Notes under the pieces: generated by a model
Told to the model about the DNA's origin: nothing
The model's input: only the letters and a program-made list of their open reading frames with translations
Database searches by the model: none
Made by a program: the position numbers and the translations under genes
Assembly: GCF_017638545.1 (NCBI RefSeq)
Contig: NZ_CP072110.1
Span: forward strand, 992,001-1,056,000
Reading direction: 5' to 3'
Length of the DNA stretch: 64,000 nucleotides
Source: Psychrosphaera ytuae
Lineage (GTDB): Bacteria; Pseudomonadota; Gammaproteobacteria; Enterobacterales; Alteromonadaceae
Part shown: piece by piece, positions 17,961 through 27,667 of the stretch
Position numbering within the stretch: the stretch's first letter is position 1
How the letters are laid out: each line of letters opens with the position of its first letter

Positions 17961-17984
17961 AAACCTAATCATTCGGTTAGGTTT
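17961..17984. terminator. Bidirectional terminator between lpxH and chemoreceptor gene
   Basis: AAACCTAA pairs with TTAGGTTT around an 8-base loop. It reaches into the stop codon of the minus-strand chemoreceptor gene. The stem is A+T rich, so strength is moderate. Confidence 0.6.
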
Positions 17985-20013
17985 TAAATTTCTCCAACAT
18001 AGATTCAAGTTTAGTAACAAACTTACCCAGTCGATTGGTCGCCTCAATAGAGTCTTTTACGTTTTGGTCTGTAACCCCAGACACCTCACTAATTGATGTT
18101 AGGCTCTGTTCTATTTTCGACGCTAAACCTTGTTGACGCTGTGTAGCTTGTTCTGTTGCCGTATTTTGCTCATTGATCTGGGCAACGGACGCGCTGATGT
18201 GGTCTAACGCCTCCTCTAGTTTTGCTGACTCTTCTATGGTTCGAGTCGCTTGTTGATCAGAACGTGTCATCGCTTGTACTGCTTTTTGCACACCGTCTTG
18301 TAGGGTCAAAATCGTGCTTTGAATTTCAGACGTAGAGTCGTGTGTGCGCTTTGCCAGTCCTCTCACTTCATCCGCAACAACAGCGAAACCACGACCTTGT
18401 TCACCCGCTCGTGCCGCTTCGATAGCTGCGTTTAATGCCAACAAATTAGTCTGTTCAGCGATGCCCTTGATCACATCTAGCACTTGGTTAATGCTGTCGC
18501 TTTGTTGCGATAATTGATGAATAACCTCAACCGAATGTTTTATTTCTCTACCTAACTCATCGGTTGCTTGACGCGCATCTGCAAGTGTTTCGCGGCCTTT
18601 TTCAGTTTGCTCTGTCGCACTGTTAAGTGAGTTCACTACGATTGACGTATTTTCTGATACAACCGAGACTGCCTCCAGCAACTCCTCGATAGCATGAGTA
18701 ATGGCTTCGGTATCACCTAATTGCGATGCGACAGCTTGCCCCGTCTGATGAGACAACTCTTCTACGGCTTGGGCTTGATTAGTTACACCTTGTGATGCTG
18801 ATTGAACAGCTTGCACCAAGTTATGAACATTGATTGCCATCTGATTGAAAGCGTCAATTGCCTCAGCGAGCTCATCTTTAGTCAAGGTTTTGGCGCTGAC
18901 TGTTGTGTCGCCGTCAGCTAAACTTCTGGCCACTCGAGTTAGGCTCTTAGTTGTGATCGAAATGGACAAACTCATACCGACAAAAAGGTAAATCACCAAC
19001 AGTAAAGACACTGACACCAACGCAATCAATATATAAAAGTTACGAGTGTTAACAAAAACTCTTTGTTCCAATCGAGTTTCGAACTCATCAAATAAAGCTG
19101 CTTTTCCGGCATAAAAAGCATTTAATTCATTATTAACGTGTTCAGTTAGCTGCGCTTGAGTGAGGACAATATCATCTGCAATTAAGAACTGCTCTTCGAT
19201 GTACATCAGCGCGTTATCGACCAGCAAAGTAAGGTTCTCCACATCTGCGGAGACCAAGGTGGTCAAACGCTTGTCCTGTCCTCTCACCACGTTGTTAAGT
19301 TCTTGGATGGTATTTAGCTCGGCCGCAAGGTCGTCAGAAATAAAACTTAAACTGTCAAAAGTGCCTGATGATACTTGAGGTTCACCGACAGCATACATTG
19401 ATAAGCCATACCCTCGTAATAATACATTCAGTGTTGGCAAGCGCTTCTCAATAAGAAGTCTAGATAACAAAACCGTGTCAATGTCAGGGTCATTCGTTAA
19501 GCCCTTGATATTGGCTAACAAAGGATAAGTGTTATTAAATTCTTCAATAATTGCACTGAGGTGCTGCATTTTATCAGTCGGGCTGCGCCACTGGGCTGAA
19601 CCCACGGTGCTCGTTTTTTCTTTTATGACTGTTTTTAACTCTTCTAGCTGGGCCTTAAACTGCTTCGTTGCTTGCTCGCCAAGTAACTCTGGAACAATCA
19701 ACGTATTTAAGCTCTCAATATAATTATCAATTGCACGTGTTTGATTTGGAGGAATGGTTTGCCCAGAACGCCAATGCATATCATCAATAATTAATTGAAC
19801 TAATTCGAACTGTTTGGCGTCAACTTTTTTAATATAAGCTACAGCCTCGAGCTCGTTTTCACTGTGAACGATTTCTTTTTTGACCAAACTGACGTAATTG
19901 ATGGCCAAAATAATTAATGGTACAAAAAACAAAAGCACGATTAAGGTAAACTTGTACCCAAACCGTAGCTTGTTCATTAACAAGGTTGCTGGACGAAAAA
20001 ATGTTTTAAACAT
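17977..20013 (-). CDS. Methyl-accepting chemotaxis protein
   Basis: Inner-membrane chemoreceptor signalling to the CheA kinase. The protein is 678 residues. It has a first membrane helix at about 20-42, a long helical periplasmic sensor (about 43-325), a second membrane helix at about 326-348, HAMP to about 400, and then the cytoplasmic signalling rod. The hairpin tip EQTNLLALNAAIEAARAGEQ is perfectly conserved. The sensor resembles a four-helix-bundle type and gives no ligand clue. It ends without a CheR-tethering pentapeptide (the C-terminus is LEKFKT). No che genes are adjacent. Confidence 0.92.
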   Translation of the reverse strand: MFKTFFRPATLLMNKLRFGYKFTLIVLLFFVPLIILAINYVSLVKKEIVHSENELEAVAYIKKVDAKQFELVQLIIDDMHWRSGQTIPPNQTRAIDNYIESLNTLIVPELLGEQATKQFKAQLEELKTVIKEKTSTVGSAQWRSPTDKMQHLSAIIEEFNNTYPLLANIKGLTNDPDIDTVLLSRLLIEKRLPTLNVLLRGYGLSMYAVGEPQVSSGTFDSLSFISDDLAAELNTIQELNNVVRGQDKRLTTLVSADVENLTLLVDNALMYIEEQFLIADDIVLTQAQLTEHVNNELNAFYAGKAALFDEFETRLEQRVFVNTRNFYILIALVSVSLLLVIYLFVGMSLSISITTKSLTRVARSLADGDTTVSAKTLTKDELAEAIDAFNQMAINVHNLVQAVQSASQGVTNQAQAVEELSHQTGQAVASQLGDTEAITHAIEELLEAVSVVSENTSIVVNSLNSATEQTEKGRETLADARQATDELGREIKHSVEVIHQLSQQSDSINQVLDVIKGIAEQTNLLALNAAIEAARAGEQGRGFAVVADEVRGLAKRTHDSTSEIQSTILTLQDGVQKAVQAMTRSDQQATRTIEESAKLEEALDHISASVAQINEQNTATEQATQRQQGLASKIEQSLTSISEVSGVTDQNVKDSIEATNRLGKFVTKLESMLEKFKT

Positions 20014-20183
20014 AAGTGTTGATACTTTCTTTTTTATTATTATGAATATAGAAGTAGAATGAGCAATCGTCTAAGTTACGCTCACAAATACTAGACTAAC
20101 GCTTTTAAACAAAGTTATTCAACCGTTTGTGTAATTTACCCTACTTTTCTTGTTTTTAATCAACAAAGGTTCAAAAAACCAAG

Positions 20184-20933
20184 ATGATACAAACCCACAC
20201 TATTGCGCCAATAGCGACAATCCAAACGCCGTTTAAAGAAAAGTTTGGTATTCCAAGACAGCCTAATTTAGTGGCCGCACAAGGGCGTTTGAGGTTTACA
20301 AACCCTAAGTTAAGTTGGGATGCGATAAAAGGAATTGAGCAGCACAGCCATTTGTGGTTATTGTTCTTATTTGACCAGCACCTCGATAAAGATTGGAAAC
20401 CTCAAGTTAGGCCTCCGCGTTTAGGTGGCAATGAAAAAGTGGGGGTACTGGCAACAAGAAGTACGTTTAGACCCAATAATATTGGTATGTCTGTGGTGAG
20501 ATTACTCAAAGTCGAATCCGAAAATAACCAGCCTGTGCTCCTCGTTGAAGGGGTTGATTTACTCGACGGCACGCCGATTGTGGATATTAAGCCATATATT
20601 CCCTATGCCGATTCTATTGAATGTGCGTCATCGGAAATGGCAGAGTCTGCACCTGAGGCGTTGTTAAACGTTGTTTTGTCCCCCTTGGCCGAACAAAAAG
20701 TAGAGACGCATCACTTATCTGATACCTTTGTAACGCTGGTGAAAAAAGTATTAGAACAAGACCCTCGCCCTACGTACAAACGCACCAAAGTGGATGACAA
20801 AATCTATGGCATTTTACTCGACGAGTACAATATTACCTGGAGGGTTATAAATTGTGATCCGAATCCGTCGAGTGAAAATACTCCAATCACCAAACAAAAC
20901 CTGTGCGAGGTAGTTGACATTGAAAAGGCCTAA
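20184..20933 (+). CDS. trmO: tRNA (t6A37) N6-methyltransferase TrmO
   Basis: Methylates t6A37 to m6t6A37 in threonine tRNA using SAM (also called TsaA or YaeB). The protein is 249 residues. The N-terminal beta-barrel methyltransferase domain carries the signature blocks KEKFGIPRQPNLV, RPPRLGGN and ATRSTFRPNNIGMSVV, with DLLDGTPIVDIKPYIPYAD. The C-terminal extension with DPRPTYKR matches E. coli. Its last 20 bases overlap the longest reading of the following Kelch gene, suggesting translational coupling. Confidence 0.95.
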   Translation: MIQTHTIAPIATIQTPFKEKFGIPRQPNLVAAQGRLRFTNPKLSWDAIKGIEQHSHLWLLFLFDQHLDKDWKPQVRPPRLGGNEKVGVLATRSTFRPNNIGMSVVRLLKVESENNQPVLLVEGVDLLDGTPIVDIKPYIPYADSIECASSEMAESAPEALLNVVLSPLAEQKVETHHLSDTFVTLVKKVLEQDPRPTYKRTKVDDKIYGILLDEYNITWRVINCDPNPSSENTPITKQNLCEVVDIEKA

Positions 20934-22338
20934 AAAGATCGCAATATCAAGCGTAATTAGTACTTTAGTTATCGCAACCTTGAGTCTCTCGGTAAGTGCA
21001 AAGAACAATACACAAAAGGTGTTGCCTGATTTGCCGTTCCCGGTTACGGCCAACGCTACCTTGGTGCTCGAACCATCAAATCACACAGAAGAGCAATCGT
21101 CCTCTGCCACTGTTTTAACTTTTTTGGGATTAACAGAAAACTCCGAAAAAAAGCTAGAACTCGTTGAAATTGGTGCACAATTCCCCAAGTTGACTATGGT
21201 TTCAACACAATCCGTACGCGAAAAAAACAGTGACCAGACATCAGAACAAAAAGACGCCACACCGAGATTTACATTAAACCTGGACATTATTCCGGATACA
21301 GAGCTGAGTACTCAACCTCCTTCAGAGCAGTCGATTTCTACTGATTTTGAAGATAGTGTAAACCAACCAGACTCAAACACCGCTGCCAATGTCGAAGCAA
21401 ATGATGCAAGTATTGCGAATGATATAGTCGAGTTAAAACAACAAGAGTTTAAGGGCTCAGATTGGCAACCATTGCCCGTCGTCCCCAGTTTAAATAAATT
21501 TAAAGGTCGATTCGCTACAGCGGCAACACAAGTGAACGGCATCGTATATTTGCTCGGCGGTTATTCAAATAACCAAGTACAAAGGCCCGCATTTACCCCT
21601 AACTTACAAAATCGCTCAGACTTTTATGCTTATGATCCTGCTACGCAACAATACAGTCTATTAGAAGACCTGCCAGTTGCCGTTGACGATACCACACTCG
21701 TGACCTATCGAGACCGTTATATCTATGCCCTATCTGGTTGGCACAAAGAAGGCGCAGTCAATCTTGTTCAGGTCTTTGATACCTTTAAAAACGAATGGTT
21801 CCAAGCCAGTCCACTGCCCATTAATGGCGTGTTTGGTCATGCCGCGGGAATTTTAGATAATACAATCTTGATGTGTGACGGAGCCTCGATGCAGCAGCAA
21901 TTTGCAACTGCCTCGCGACTGACGATTAACCAGCGCTGTCTCATCGGCGAGATAGACGTTACTAATCCTTCGCTGATTACGTGGCAAGAATGGGCGCACC
22001 CAGGGGATAGCGGTCGATTTAGAATGGCGGCAATAAGCGACGTAAACACCGACCAAATTTGTTTTGTTGGTGGTGCGACAGAGCTTTACAATTTGAACGG
22101 CATGAATGCTAAAGGAACGGCTGTAGAAGGCACAACCGAAGTGTGGTGTTATCAAGCTTCAAACCGCACCTGGCAAATTTCAGACGCACCCGAACCAAGT
22201 TATGATCACAAATCGGCGTTCATCTTTCAAAACAAGGTCATGACTCTTGGTGGTCGAAATAAATCGGGAATTATCAGCCATGCTATTGTTCACAAAACGT
22301 TTAGTAATGAACTTATTGAAAGTCCCAACTCAAATTAG
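20914..22338 (+). CDS. Exported Kelch-repeat beta-propeller protein
   Basis: Predicted periplasmic or secreted protein. The start is TTG at 20914 or, more likely from the spacing to GAGG, TTG at 20920 (then reading as MKRPKKIAISSV). A signal peptide (about 6-27, cleavage near VSA-K) is followed by a low-complexity Ser/Thr/Glu linker up to about residue 180. Kelch-type blades start near GRFATAATQVNGIVYLLGGYS, and later blades show RYIYALSG, ICFVGGATELY and KVMTLGGRN. It resembles the propeller of sialate mutarotase NanM-type proteins, but no catalytic residues can be assigned. It overlaps trmO at the start and the DUF2310 gene tail-to-tail by 26 bases. Confidence 0.78.
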   Translation: MTLKRPKKIAISSVISTLVIATLSLSVSAKNNTQKVLPDLPFPVTANATLVLEPSNHTEEQSSSATVLTFLGLTENSEKKLELVEIGAQFPKLTMVSTQSVREKNSDQTSEQKDATPRFTLNLDIIPDTELSTQPPSEQSISTDFEDSVNQPDSNTAANVEANDASIANDIVELKQQEFKGSDWQPLPVVPSLNKFKGRFATAATQVNGIVYLLGGYSNNQVQRPAFTPNLQNRSDFYAYDPATQQYSLLEDLPVAVDDTTLVTYRDRYIYALSGWHKEGAVNLVQVFDTFKNEWFQASPLPINGVFGHAAGILDNTILMCDGASMQQQFATASRLTINQRCLIGEIDVTNPSLITWQEWAHPGDSGRFRMAAISDVNTDQICFVGGATELYNLNGMNAKGTAVEGTTEVWCYQASNRTWQISDAPEPSYDHKSAFIFQNKVMTLGGRNKSGIISHAIVHKTFSNELIESPNSN

Positions 22339-23077
22339 ACACTAATCGACAAGCATCACATTTGAAATCAAACAACTCAAATAGTGGTGCTTGCAACGAC
22401 CAATCTCCACCGCAGCTTGGACATTTACGTTCCAACTCTTTCTGTTTTGACTCACCACCGACGCGATATAAATACTGATATACCGGCTTTTCAGTCGTGT
22501 GCTCTATCGCATTGGCTAAACGTCGGCCTTGTTGATTTAAATCGCTGTGAGGGTCAGATAATTGATTCACCATCCGTGACTCTAGTGAGCCTAGTGCGTT
22601 CATTTGTAATTGATCGCAAGCCGCTTGGTTTTCTTGCCATTTTATCAGGTCATATCGAACTTCAGCGGGCAGTTTGTAAAGAGGTACTGGCATAAAGTGC
22701 TCACTGCACCTAACCGGAGAGCACGACTGCACGAACGTCGAATACAGCACATAACCACGTGGTTGTTCGCACATATCCGAAAAATCTGACTGACTCTCCA
22801 AACCTATTACCTCAACAATTGGACCATCCACTTGCAGAGCGGCAAGTGCCTGCTTTGCGTCTTTTACTTCTTCACTGTCATTAGCGGATTGAAGAGAGGT
22901 CTCTTCTGGGCATACAAGTCGGCACACAAAAGCATCATTGGTTAAGCTAAGGCCAAATTCTCTACCTAAGATCTGACCGTTATATCGATATTCTTCAAAA
23001 AGCTGAGAAATGGCATTTTGTACCGTTTCTAACGATAATTCTTGCTGACAGACAAAACTCAATTGGCAGACGACCAT
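22313..23077 (-). CDS. DUF2310 family zinc-ribbon protein
   Basis: A 254-residue protein of unknown function. The C-terminus carries a zinc ribbon with CPSCGG and, about 22 residues on, CDACRLV. The N-terminal part has no recognised motif. This matches the DUF2310 family (putative nucleic-acid-binding proteins, found in Vibrio and Alteromonadales). The metal ligands are complete. It lies convergent to the Kelch gene with a 26-base overlap of coding ends, and its start is 124 bases from proS in the divergent direction. Confidence 0.75.
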   Translation of the reverse strand: MVVCQLSFVCQQELSLETVQNAISQLFEEYRYNGQILGREFGLSLTNDAFVCRLVCPEETSLQSANDSEEVKDAKQALAALQVDGPIVEVIGLESQSDFSDMCEQPRGYVLYSTFVQSCSPVRCSEHFMPVPLYKLPAEVRYDLIKWQENQAACDQLQMNALGSLESRMVNQLSDPHSDLNQQGRRLANAIEHTTEKPVYQYLYRVGGESKQKELERKCPSCGGDWSLQAPLFELFDFKCDACRLVSNLSWDFQ

Positions 23078-23201
23078 AAAAAGCCCTTTATTTTTGTATT
23101 AGTTATTTAATCAAAGCCATTTGATTGTTAGAATCCGTCGCCATTCTAGCCTATTTTTATGGCTTTCATTACAAGAGAATAACCAGCGAGAGCAAAATCT
23201 A

Positions 23202-24920
23202 ATGCGTACTAGTGACTACATCATCGCAACACTTAAAGAAACCCCTTCTGATGCGGAAGTCATCAGCCACCAGCTGATGTTACGTGCAGGTATGATCCGA
23301 AAATTAGCTTCAGGCTTGTACACCTGGCTGCCATCGGGCTTAAAAGTGGTTCGTAAAGTAGAACGTGTAGTCCGTGAAGAACTGGAAAAAGCCGGTGCTA
23401 TCGAAATGTTAATGCCAGTTGTTCAGCCAGCCGATTTATGGGAAGAGTCAGGTCGTTGGCAAGAATACGGCCCTGAACTACTTCGTATTAAAGACCGTCA
23501 CGACCGTGACTTTGCCCTTGGTCCAACGCACGAGGAAGTGATCACTGAGTTTGTTCGCAAAGAGATCAGCAGTTACAAACAACTGCCTTTAAACCTATAC
23601 CAAATTCAAACCAAGTTCCGCGATGAGGTTCGTCCTCGATTTGGTGTAATGCGTTCACGTGAATTTATCATGAAAGACGCATACTCGTTTCATATGACGA
23701 AAGAATGTTTGCAAGAAACGTACGACCGCATGCACAAAGCGTATTGCAACATCTTCGAACGCTTGGGATTAGATTATCGACCAGTACTTGCTGACACCGG
23801 TTCAATCGGTGGTGATGCGTCACATGAGTTTCATGTATTAGCCGACTCGGGTGAAGACGCAATCGTATTTTCAACTGAGAGCGATTATGCAGCCAACGTC
23901 GAAAAAGCCGAAGCATTAGCGCTGAAAGACACTGCTGACGCGCCAACCATTGAAATGACAAAAGTAGATACGCCTAACGCCAAAACTATTGCGGCGTTAG
24001 TTGAAGGTTATGATGTTGCCATTGAAAACACAGTAAAAACATTAGTTGTTAAAGCAACTGAAGAAAGTGACGCTGAGTTTATTGCGTTAATTATCCGTGG
24101 CGACCACGAACTTAACGAAATCAAAGCTGAAAATCTTCCTGAAGTTGCCGAACCACTGACGATGGCAACAGAAGAAGAGATCAAAGCCGTAATGGGTGCC
24201 GGTCCTGGTTCTTTAGGTCCAGTTAATTGCCCGATTCCTGTTATCGTTGACCGCACTGCAGCGGTTACCTCTGATTTTGCAGCTGGTGCCAATGAAGAAG
24301 GTAAACACTTCTTCGGCATAAACTGGGGTCGTGATGTCGAACTAGGCCAAGTTGCGGACTTGCGTAACGTTGTTGAAGGTGATCCTAGCCCATGTGGTAA
24401 AGGAACATTAGTTATCAAACGCGGAATCGAAGTAGGCCATATCTTCCAACTAGGTAATAAATACTCACAAGCAATGAATGCCGGAGTTTTAACTGAGTCT
24501 GGTAAACATCAGGTCCTTGAAATGGGTTGTTACGGTATCGGGGTTACTCGTATCGTTGCCGCGGCTATTGAGCAAAATCACGATAAGTTTGGTATTAAGT
24601 GGCCGAGTGCATTAGCGCCATTCCAAGTTGCGATTGTACCTATGAACATGCACAAGTCTCACCGTATCCCTGCGATTGCAGAAGGTGTGTACAACAAGTT
24701 ACAAGAAGCGGGTATCGAAGTATTGTTCGACGACCGAAAAGAGCGCCCAGGTGTAATGTTTAATGACATGGAATTGATCGGTATTCCACACCAAATCGTT
24801 ATTGGTGAGCGCAACTTAGATAACAACCAAATCGAATACAAAAACCGCCACACAGGCGAAAAACAATTATTGGATATCGATGACGCCCTTGAGTTTATCT
24901 TGAACCAAGTAAAGTCATAA
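23202..24920 (+). CDS. proS: Proline--tRNA ligase
   Basis: Class II synthetase that charges tRNA-Pro; the prokaryote-type enzyme includes an editing (INS) domain that clears Ala-tRNA-Pro. The start was set at ATG 23202 (MRTSDYIIATLKETP), because an in-frame start at 23121 adds 27 residues not in the family. The protein is 572 residues, equal to E. coli ProS. Motif 2 (around FRDEVRPRFGVMRSREFIMKDAYSF, position about 143-165) and motif 3 GCYGIGVTR are present. The inserted editing domain spans about 225-405. hisIE follows after 16 bases. Confidence 0.97.
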   Translation: MRTSDYIIATLKETPSDAEVISHQLMLRAGMIRKLASGLYTWLPSGLKVVRKVERVVREELEKAGAIEMLMPVVQPADLWEESGRWQEYGPELLRIKDRHDRDFALGPTHEEVITEFVRKEISSYKQLPLNLYQIQTKFRDEVRPRFGVMRSREFIMKDAYSFHMTKECLQETYDRMHKAYCNIFERLGLDYRPVLADTGSIGGDASHEFHVLADSGEDAIVFSTESDYAANVEKAEALALKDTADAPTIEMTKVDTPNAKTIAALVEGYDVAIENTVKTLVVKATEESDAEFIALIIRGDHELNEIKAENLPEVAEPLTMATEEEIKAVMGAGPGSLGPVNCPIPVIVDRTAAVTSDFAAGANEEGKHFFGINWGRDVELGQVADLRNVVEGDPSPCGKGTLVIKRGIEVGHIFQLGNKYSQAMNAGVLTESGKHQVLEMGCYGIGVTRIVAAAIEQNHDKFGIKWPSALAPFQVAIVPMNMHKSHRIPAIAEGVYNKLQEAGIEVLFDDRKERPGVMFNDMELIGIPHQIVIGERNLDNNQIEYKNRHTGEKQLLDIDDALEFILNQVKS

Positions 24921-24936
24921 ACGGATAACAAACATT

Positions 24937-25560
24937 ATGATCATTACTCAACAAAACCTTGCCCAAGTGGAGTGGAACAAAACCGACGGTTTGATTCCAT
25001 GCATCGTTCAAGATGCAACATCTGGTAAGGTATTAATGCAAGGCTTCATGAGTCAGCAAGCCGCCGAAGTTACTTTAGAAAAAGGTTTAGTTACCTTTTA
25101 CAGTCGCAGCAAAGAAAGACTTTGGACCAAGGGTGAAACCTCGGACAACGTCTTAAAACTGGTTTCATTACACGTTGACTGCGACAATGACAGCTTGTTG
25201 GCTCTTGCAGAGCCAGCCGGTCCTACGTGCCACACTGGGACAGAAACCTGTTGGCAGGACAGTGAAGCGTCGGCATCAATTAGTTTCATTGCTGATTTAG
25301 AACGCGTCATTGCGAGTCGCAAAGGGGCTGCGGCAGACTCTTCTTACACAGCGTCTTTATACGCTAGTGGGATCAAACGCATCGCTCAAAAAGTCGGTGA
25401 AGAAGGCGTCGAAACCGCATTAGCGGCAACGGTTAAAGATCTTGAAGAGTTAAAGAACGAAAGCGCAGATCTGATATATCATTTACTGGTTTTATTACAG
25501 GCAAGTGATTTAAGCCTCAATGACGTGATTGAAGTGTTAAAGCAACGTCATCAAAAATAA
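24937..25560 (+). CDS. hisIE: Bifunctional phosphoribosyl-AMP cyclohydrolase / phosphoribosyl-ATP pyrophosphatase
   Basis: Catalyses steps 2 and 3 of histidine synthesis. It is 207 residues (E. coli HisIE 203). The N-terminal HisI domain has the zinc ligands in HVDCDND and GPTCHTGTETCW. The C-terminal HisE domain has KLYASG-like SLYASGIKRIAQKVGEEGVE and the helical tail DLIYHLLVLL. It stands alone, 16 bases behind proS, instead of at the end of a hisGDCBHAF operon. Whether a second copy exists elsewhere cannot be seen. A terminator follows. Confidence 0.96.
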   Translation: MIITQQNLAQVEWNKTDGLIPCIVQDATSGKVLMQGFMSQQAAEVTLEKGLVTFYSRSKERLWTKGETSDNVLKLVSLHVDCDNDSLLALAEPAGPTCHTGTETCWQDSEASASISFIADLERVIASRKGAAADSSYTASLYASGIKRIAQKVGEEGVETALAATVKDLEELKNESADLIYHLLVLLQASDLSLNDVIEVLKQRHQK

Positions 25561-25594
25561 ACGTTTTGATTTTTAATCAATTCTCATTTTTCCC

Positions 25595-25619
25595 AAAGGT
25601 CGCTTTCGCGGCCTTTTTT
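25595..25619 (+). terminator. Rho-independent terminator after hisIE
   Basis: AAAGGTCGC and GCGGCCTTT flank a 4-base TTTC loop and are followed by a T-run. Confidence 0.85.
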
Positions 25620-25710
25620 GTCGATAAAATATCACTAAATTTACTTTCTCCTTGTTAAATATCAACTAACCTTAAGTTAGATACGTACTGTAATTAACTA
25701 TAAATGATTG

Positions 25711-25724
25711 CTCGAAGTTTCGAG
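25711..25724 (+). other. Palindrome in the yeaG leader
   Basis: CTCGAA-GT-TTCGAG lies 15 bases before the yeaG ATG, just upstream of the GGGGG ribosome binding site. A second short hairpin (CTAAC/GTTAG, 25666-25680) lies 30 bases further upstream. Either could be an operator or leader structure; no consensus was recognised. Confidence 0.4.
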
Positions 25725-25738
25725 TATTTGGGGGCGTT

Positions 25739-27661
25739 ATGAGTATCTTTGACCACTATCAACAACGCTTTGAAGCGCAACAAGAAGAAGAGTTCACCAT
25801 AGAGGAGTTTTTACAACTCTGTAAGGACGATAGCTCAACTTATGCGTCAGCGGCCGAACGGCTTCTCATGGCGATTGGCGAACCAGAAATGGTCGACACA
25901 TCACAAGATCCCGTCTTAAGCAGAATCTTTTCAAATCGGATCATCGCTCGTTACCCAGCGTTTAAAGAGTTTTATGGCATGGAAGAAGCGATTGAACAAA
26001 TCGTGTCTTATTTACGTCATTCAGCGCAAGGCTTGGAAGAGAAGAAACAAATTTTATATTTACTGGGTCCTGTCGGTGGCGGTAAGTCTTCTTTGGCAGA
26101 AAAACTAAAAAGCTTAATGCAGCACCAACCTATTTATTGCCTAAAAGACTCGCCAGTAAACGACCATCCGTTTTGTTTATTCGATGTCACAGAAGATGGT
26201 CAAATACTACAAGACGAGTATGGCATCCCTAAGCGCTACCTTAAAACCATCATGTCGCCGTGGGCCGCCAAACGTCTCAAAGAATACGGCGGAGATATCA
26301 CCAAATTTAAAGTAGTGCGAAAAAATCCTTCGGTTCTTCATCAAATTGGTATTGCCAAAACCGAACCAGGTGACGATAACAACCAGGATATCTCAGCTTT
26401 AGTCGGTAAAGTCGACATTCGCAAACTAGAAGATTATTCACAAAACGATCCCGATGCCTACAGCTACAGCGGTGCACTGTGCCGTGCCAATCAAGGCTTG
26501 ATGGAGTTTGTCGAAATGTTTAAAGCGCCAATTAAGGTGCTTCACCCGTTATTGACCGCTACACAAGAAGGTAATTACAACGGTACCGAGGGGTTATCAG
26601 CCCTTCCCTTCGACGGCATGATACTCGCGCATAGTAATGAATCTGAGTGGGAATCTTTTAGAAACAACAAAAACAACGAAGCCTTCTTAGACCGCGTTTA
26701 CATAGTCAAAGTGCCTTATTGTTTGAGAATATCTGAAGAAGTCAAAATTTATAAAAAGTTACTAGAGCACTCGGAACTACTAGAGGCGCCATGTGCACCG
26801 AGCACACTAGACATACTGGCACAATTTAGTGTGTTATCGAGACTTAAAGAGCACGAAAACAGCAGTATTTACTCAAAAATGCGAGTTTATAACGGTGAGA
26901 GTCTCAAAGACACCGACCCTAAAGCCAAATCTTTCCAAGAATATCGTGACACAGCGGGAGTTGATGAAGGGATGGCAGGACTTTCGACCCGTTTCGCCTT
27001 TAAGATCTTATCAAGAGTGTTTAATTTTGATCACGCCGAAGTGGCCGCGAACCCTGTTCACTTGTTTTATGTTCTCGAACAACAAATAGAACGCGAGCAG
27101 TTTCCCAGTGAAGATAGGGACAGATATTTAGAATTCCTAAAAGGTTATTTGATCCCTCAGTACGTTGACTTTATTGGTAAAGAAATCCAAACCGCTTATC
27201 TAGAGTCCTACTCAGAATACGGTCAAAATATTTTTGATCGCTACGTCACTTATGCTGACTTTTGGATTCAGGATCAGGAATACCGTGACCCCGAGACCGG
27301 TCAGTTATTTGACCGCTCCGCTCTTAATGATGAGCTAGAAAAAATCGAAAAACCCGCAGGTATCAGTAACCCCAAAGATTTCCGTAACGAAATTGTTAAC
27401 TTTGTGCTTCGAGCTAGAGCTAATAACGAAGGGAAAAACCCAACTTGGAGCAGTTACGAAAAACTTCGCACTGTTATTGAGAAAAAGATGTTTTCCAATA
27501 CGGAAGACCTGCTGCCGGTTATTTCGTTCAACGCCAAATCCAGCGTCGACGACCAGAAAAAACACGATGACTTTGTCAATCGTATGGTCGAAAAAGGCTA
27601 CACGCCAAAACAAGTTCGCTTGCTGTCCGAATGGTACCTGAGAGTGAGAAAGTCACAATAA
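25739..27661 (+). CDS. yeaG: PrkA/YeaG family serine protein kinase
   Basis: Cytoplasmic AAA-type protein kinase; in enterobacteria YeaG acts in nutrient-stress and nitrogen-starvation responses. The protein is 640 residues (E. coli 644). It has an N-terminal AAA PrkA domain with Walker A GPVGGGKSS at 110-118, and a C-terminal kinase-like PrkA domain. A strong GGGGG ribosome binding site precedes the ATG. It forms an operon with yeaH and ycgB, the widely conserved triad. No sigma54 promoter consensus was found in the 178-base leader. Confidence 0.96.
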   Translation: MSIFDHYQQRFEAQQEEEFTIEEFLQLCKDDSSTYASAAERLLMAIGEPEMVDTSQDPVLSRIFSNRIIARYPAFKEFYGMEEAIEQIVSYLRHSAQGLEEKKQILYLLGPVGGGKSSLAEKLKSLMQHQPIYCLKDSPVNDHPFCLFDVTEDGQILQDEYGIPKRYLKTIMSPWAAKRLKEYGGDITKFKVVRKNPSVLHQIGIAKTEPGDDNNQDISALVGKVDIRKLEDYSQNDPDAYSYSGALCRANQGLMEFVEMFKAPIKVLHPLLTATQEGNYNGTEGLSALPFDGMILAHSNESEWESFRNNKNNEAFLDRVYIVKVPYCLRISEEVKIYKKLLEHSELLEAPCAPSTLDILAQFSVLSRLKEHENSSIYSKMRVYNGESLKDTDPKAKSFQEYRDTAGVDEGMAGLSTRFAFKILSRVFNFDHAEVAANPVHLFYVLEQQIEREQFPSEDRDRYLEFLKGYLIPQYVDFIGKEIQTAYLESYSEYGQNIFDRYVTYADFWIQDQEYRDPETGQLFDRSALNDELEKIEKPAGISNPKDFRNEIVNFVLRARANNEGKNPTWSSYEKLRTVIEKKMFSNTEDLLPVISFNAKSSVDDQKKHDDFVNRMVEKGYTPKQVRLLSEWYLRVRKSQ

Positions 27662-27667
27662 ACATAC

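Noticed and set aside
24008..24418. Minus-strand frame inside proS
   Set aside because: Lies over the editing domain of proS, has no recognisable motif, and its serine-rich make-up is typical of a shadow.
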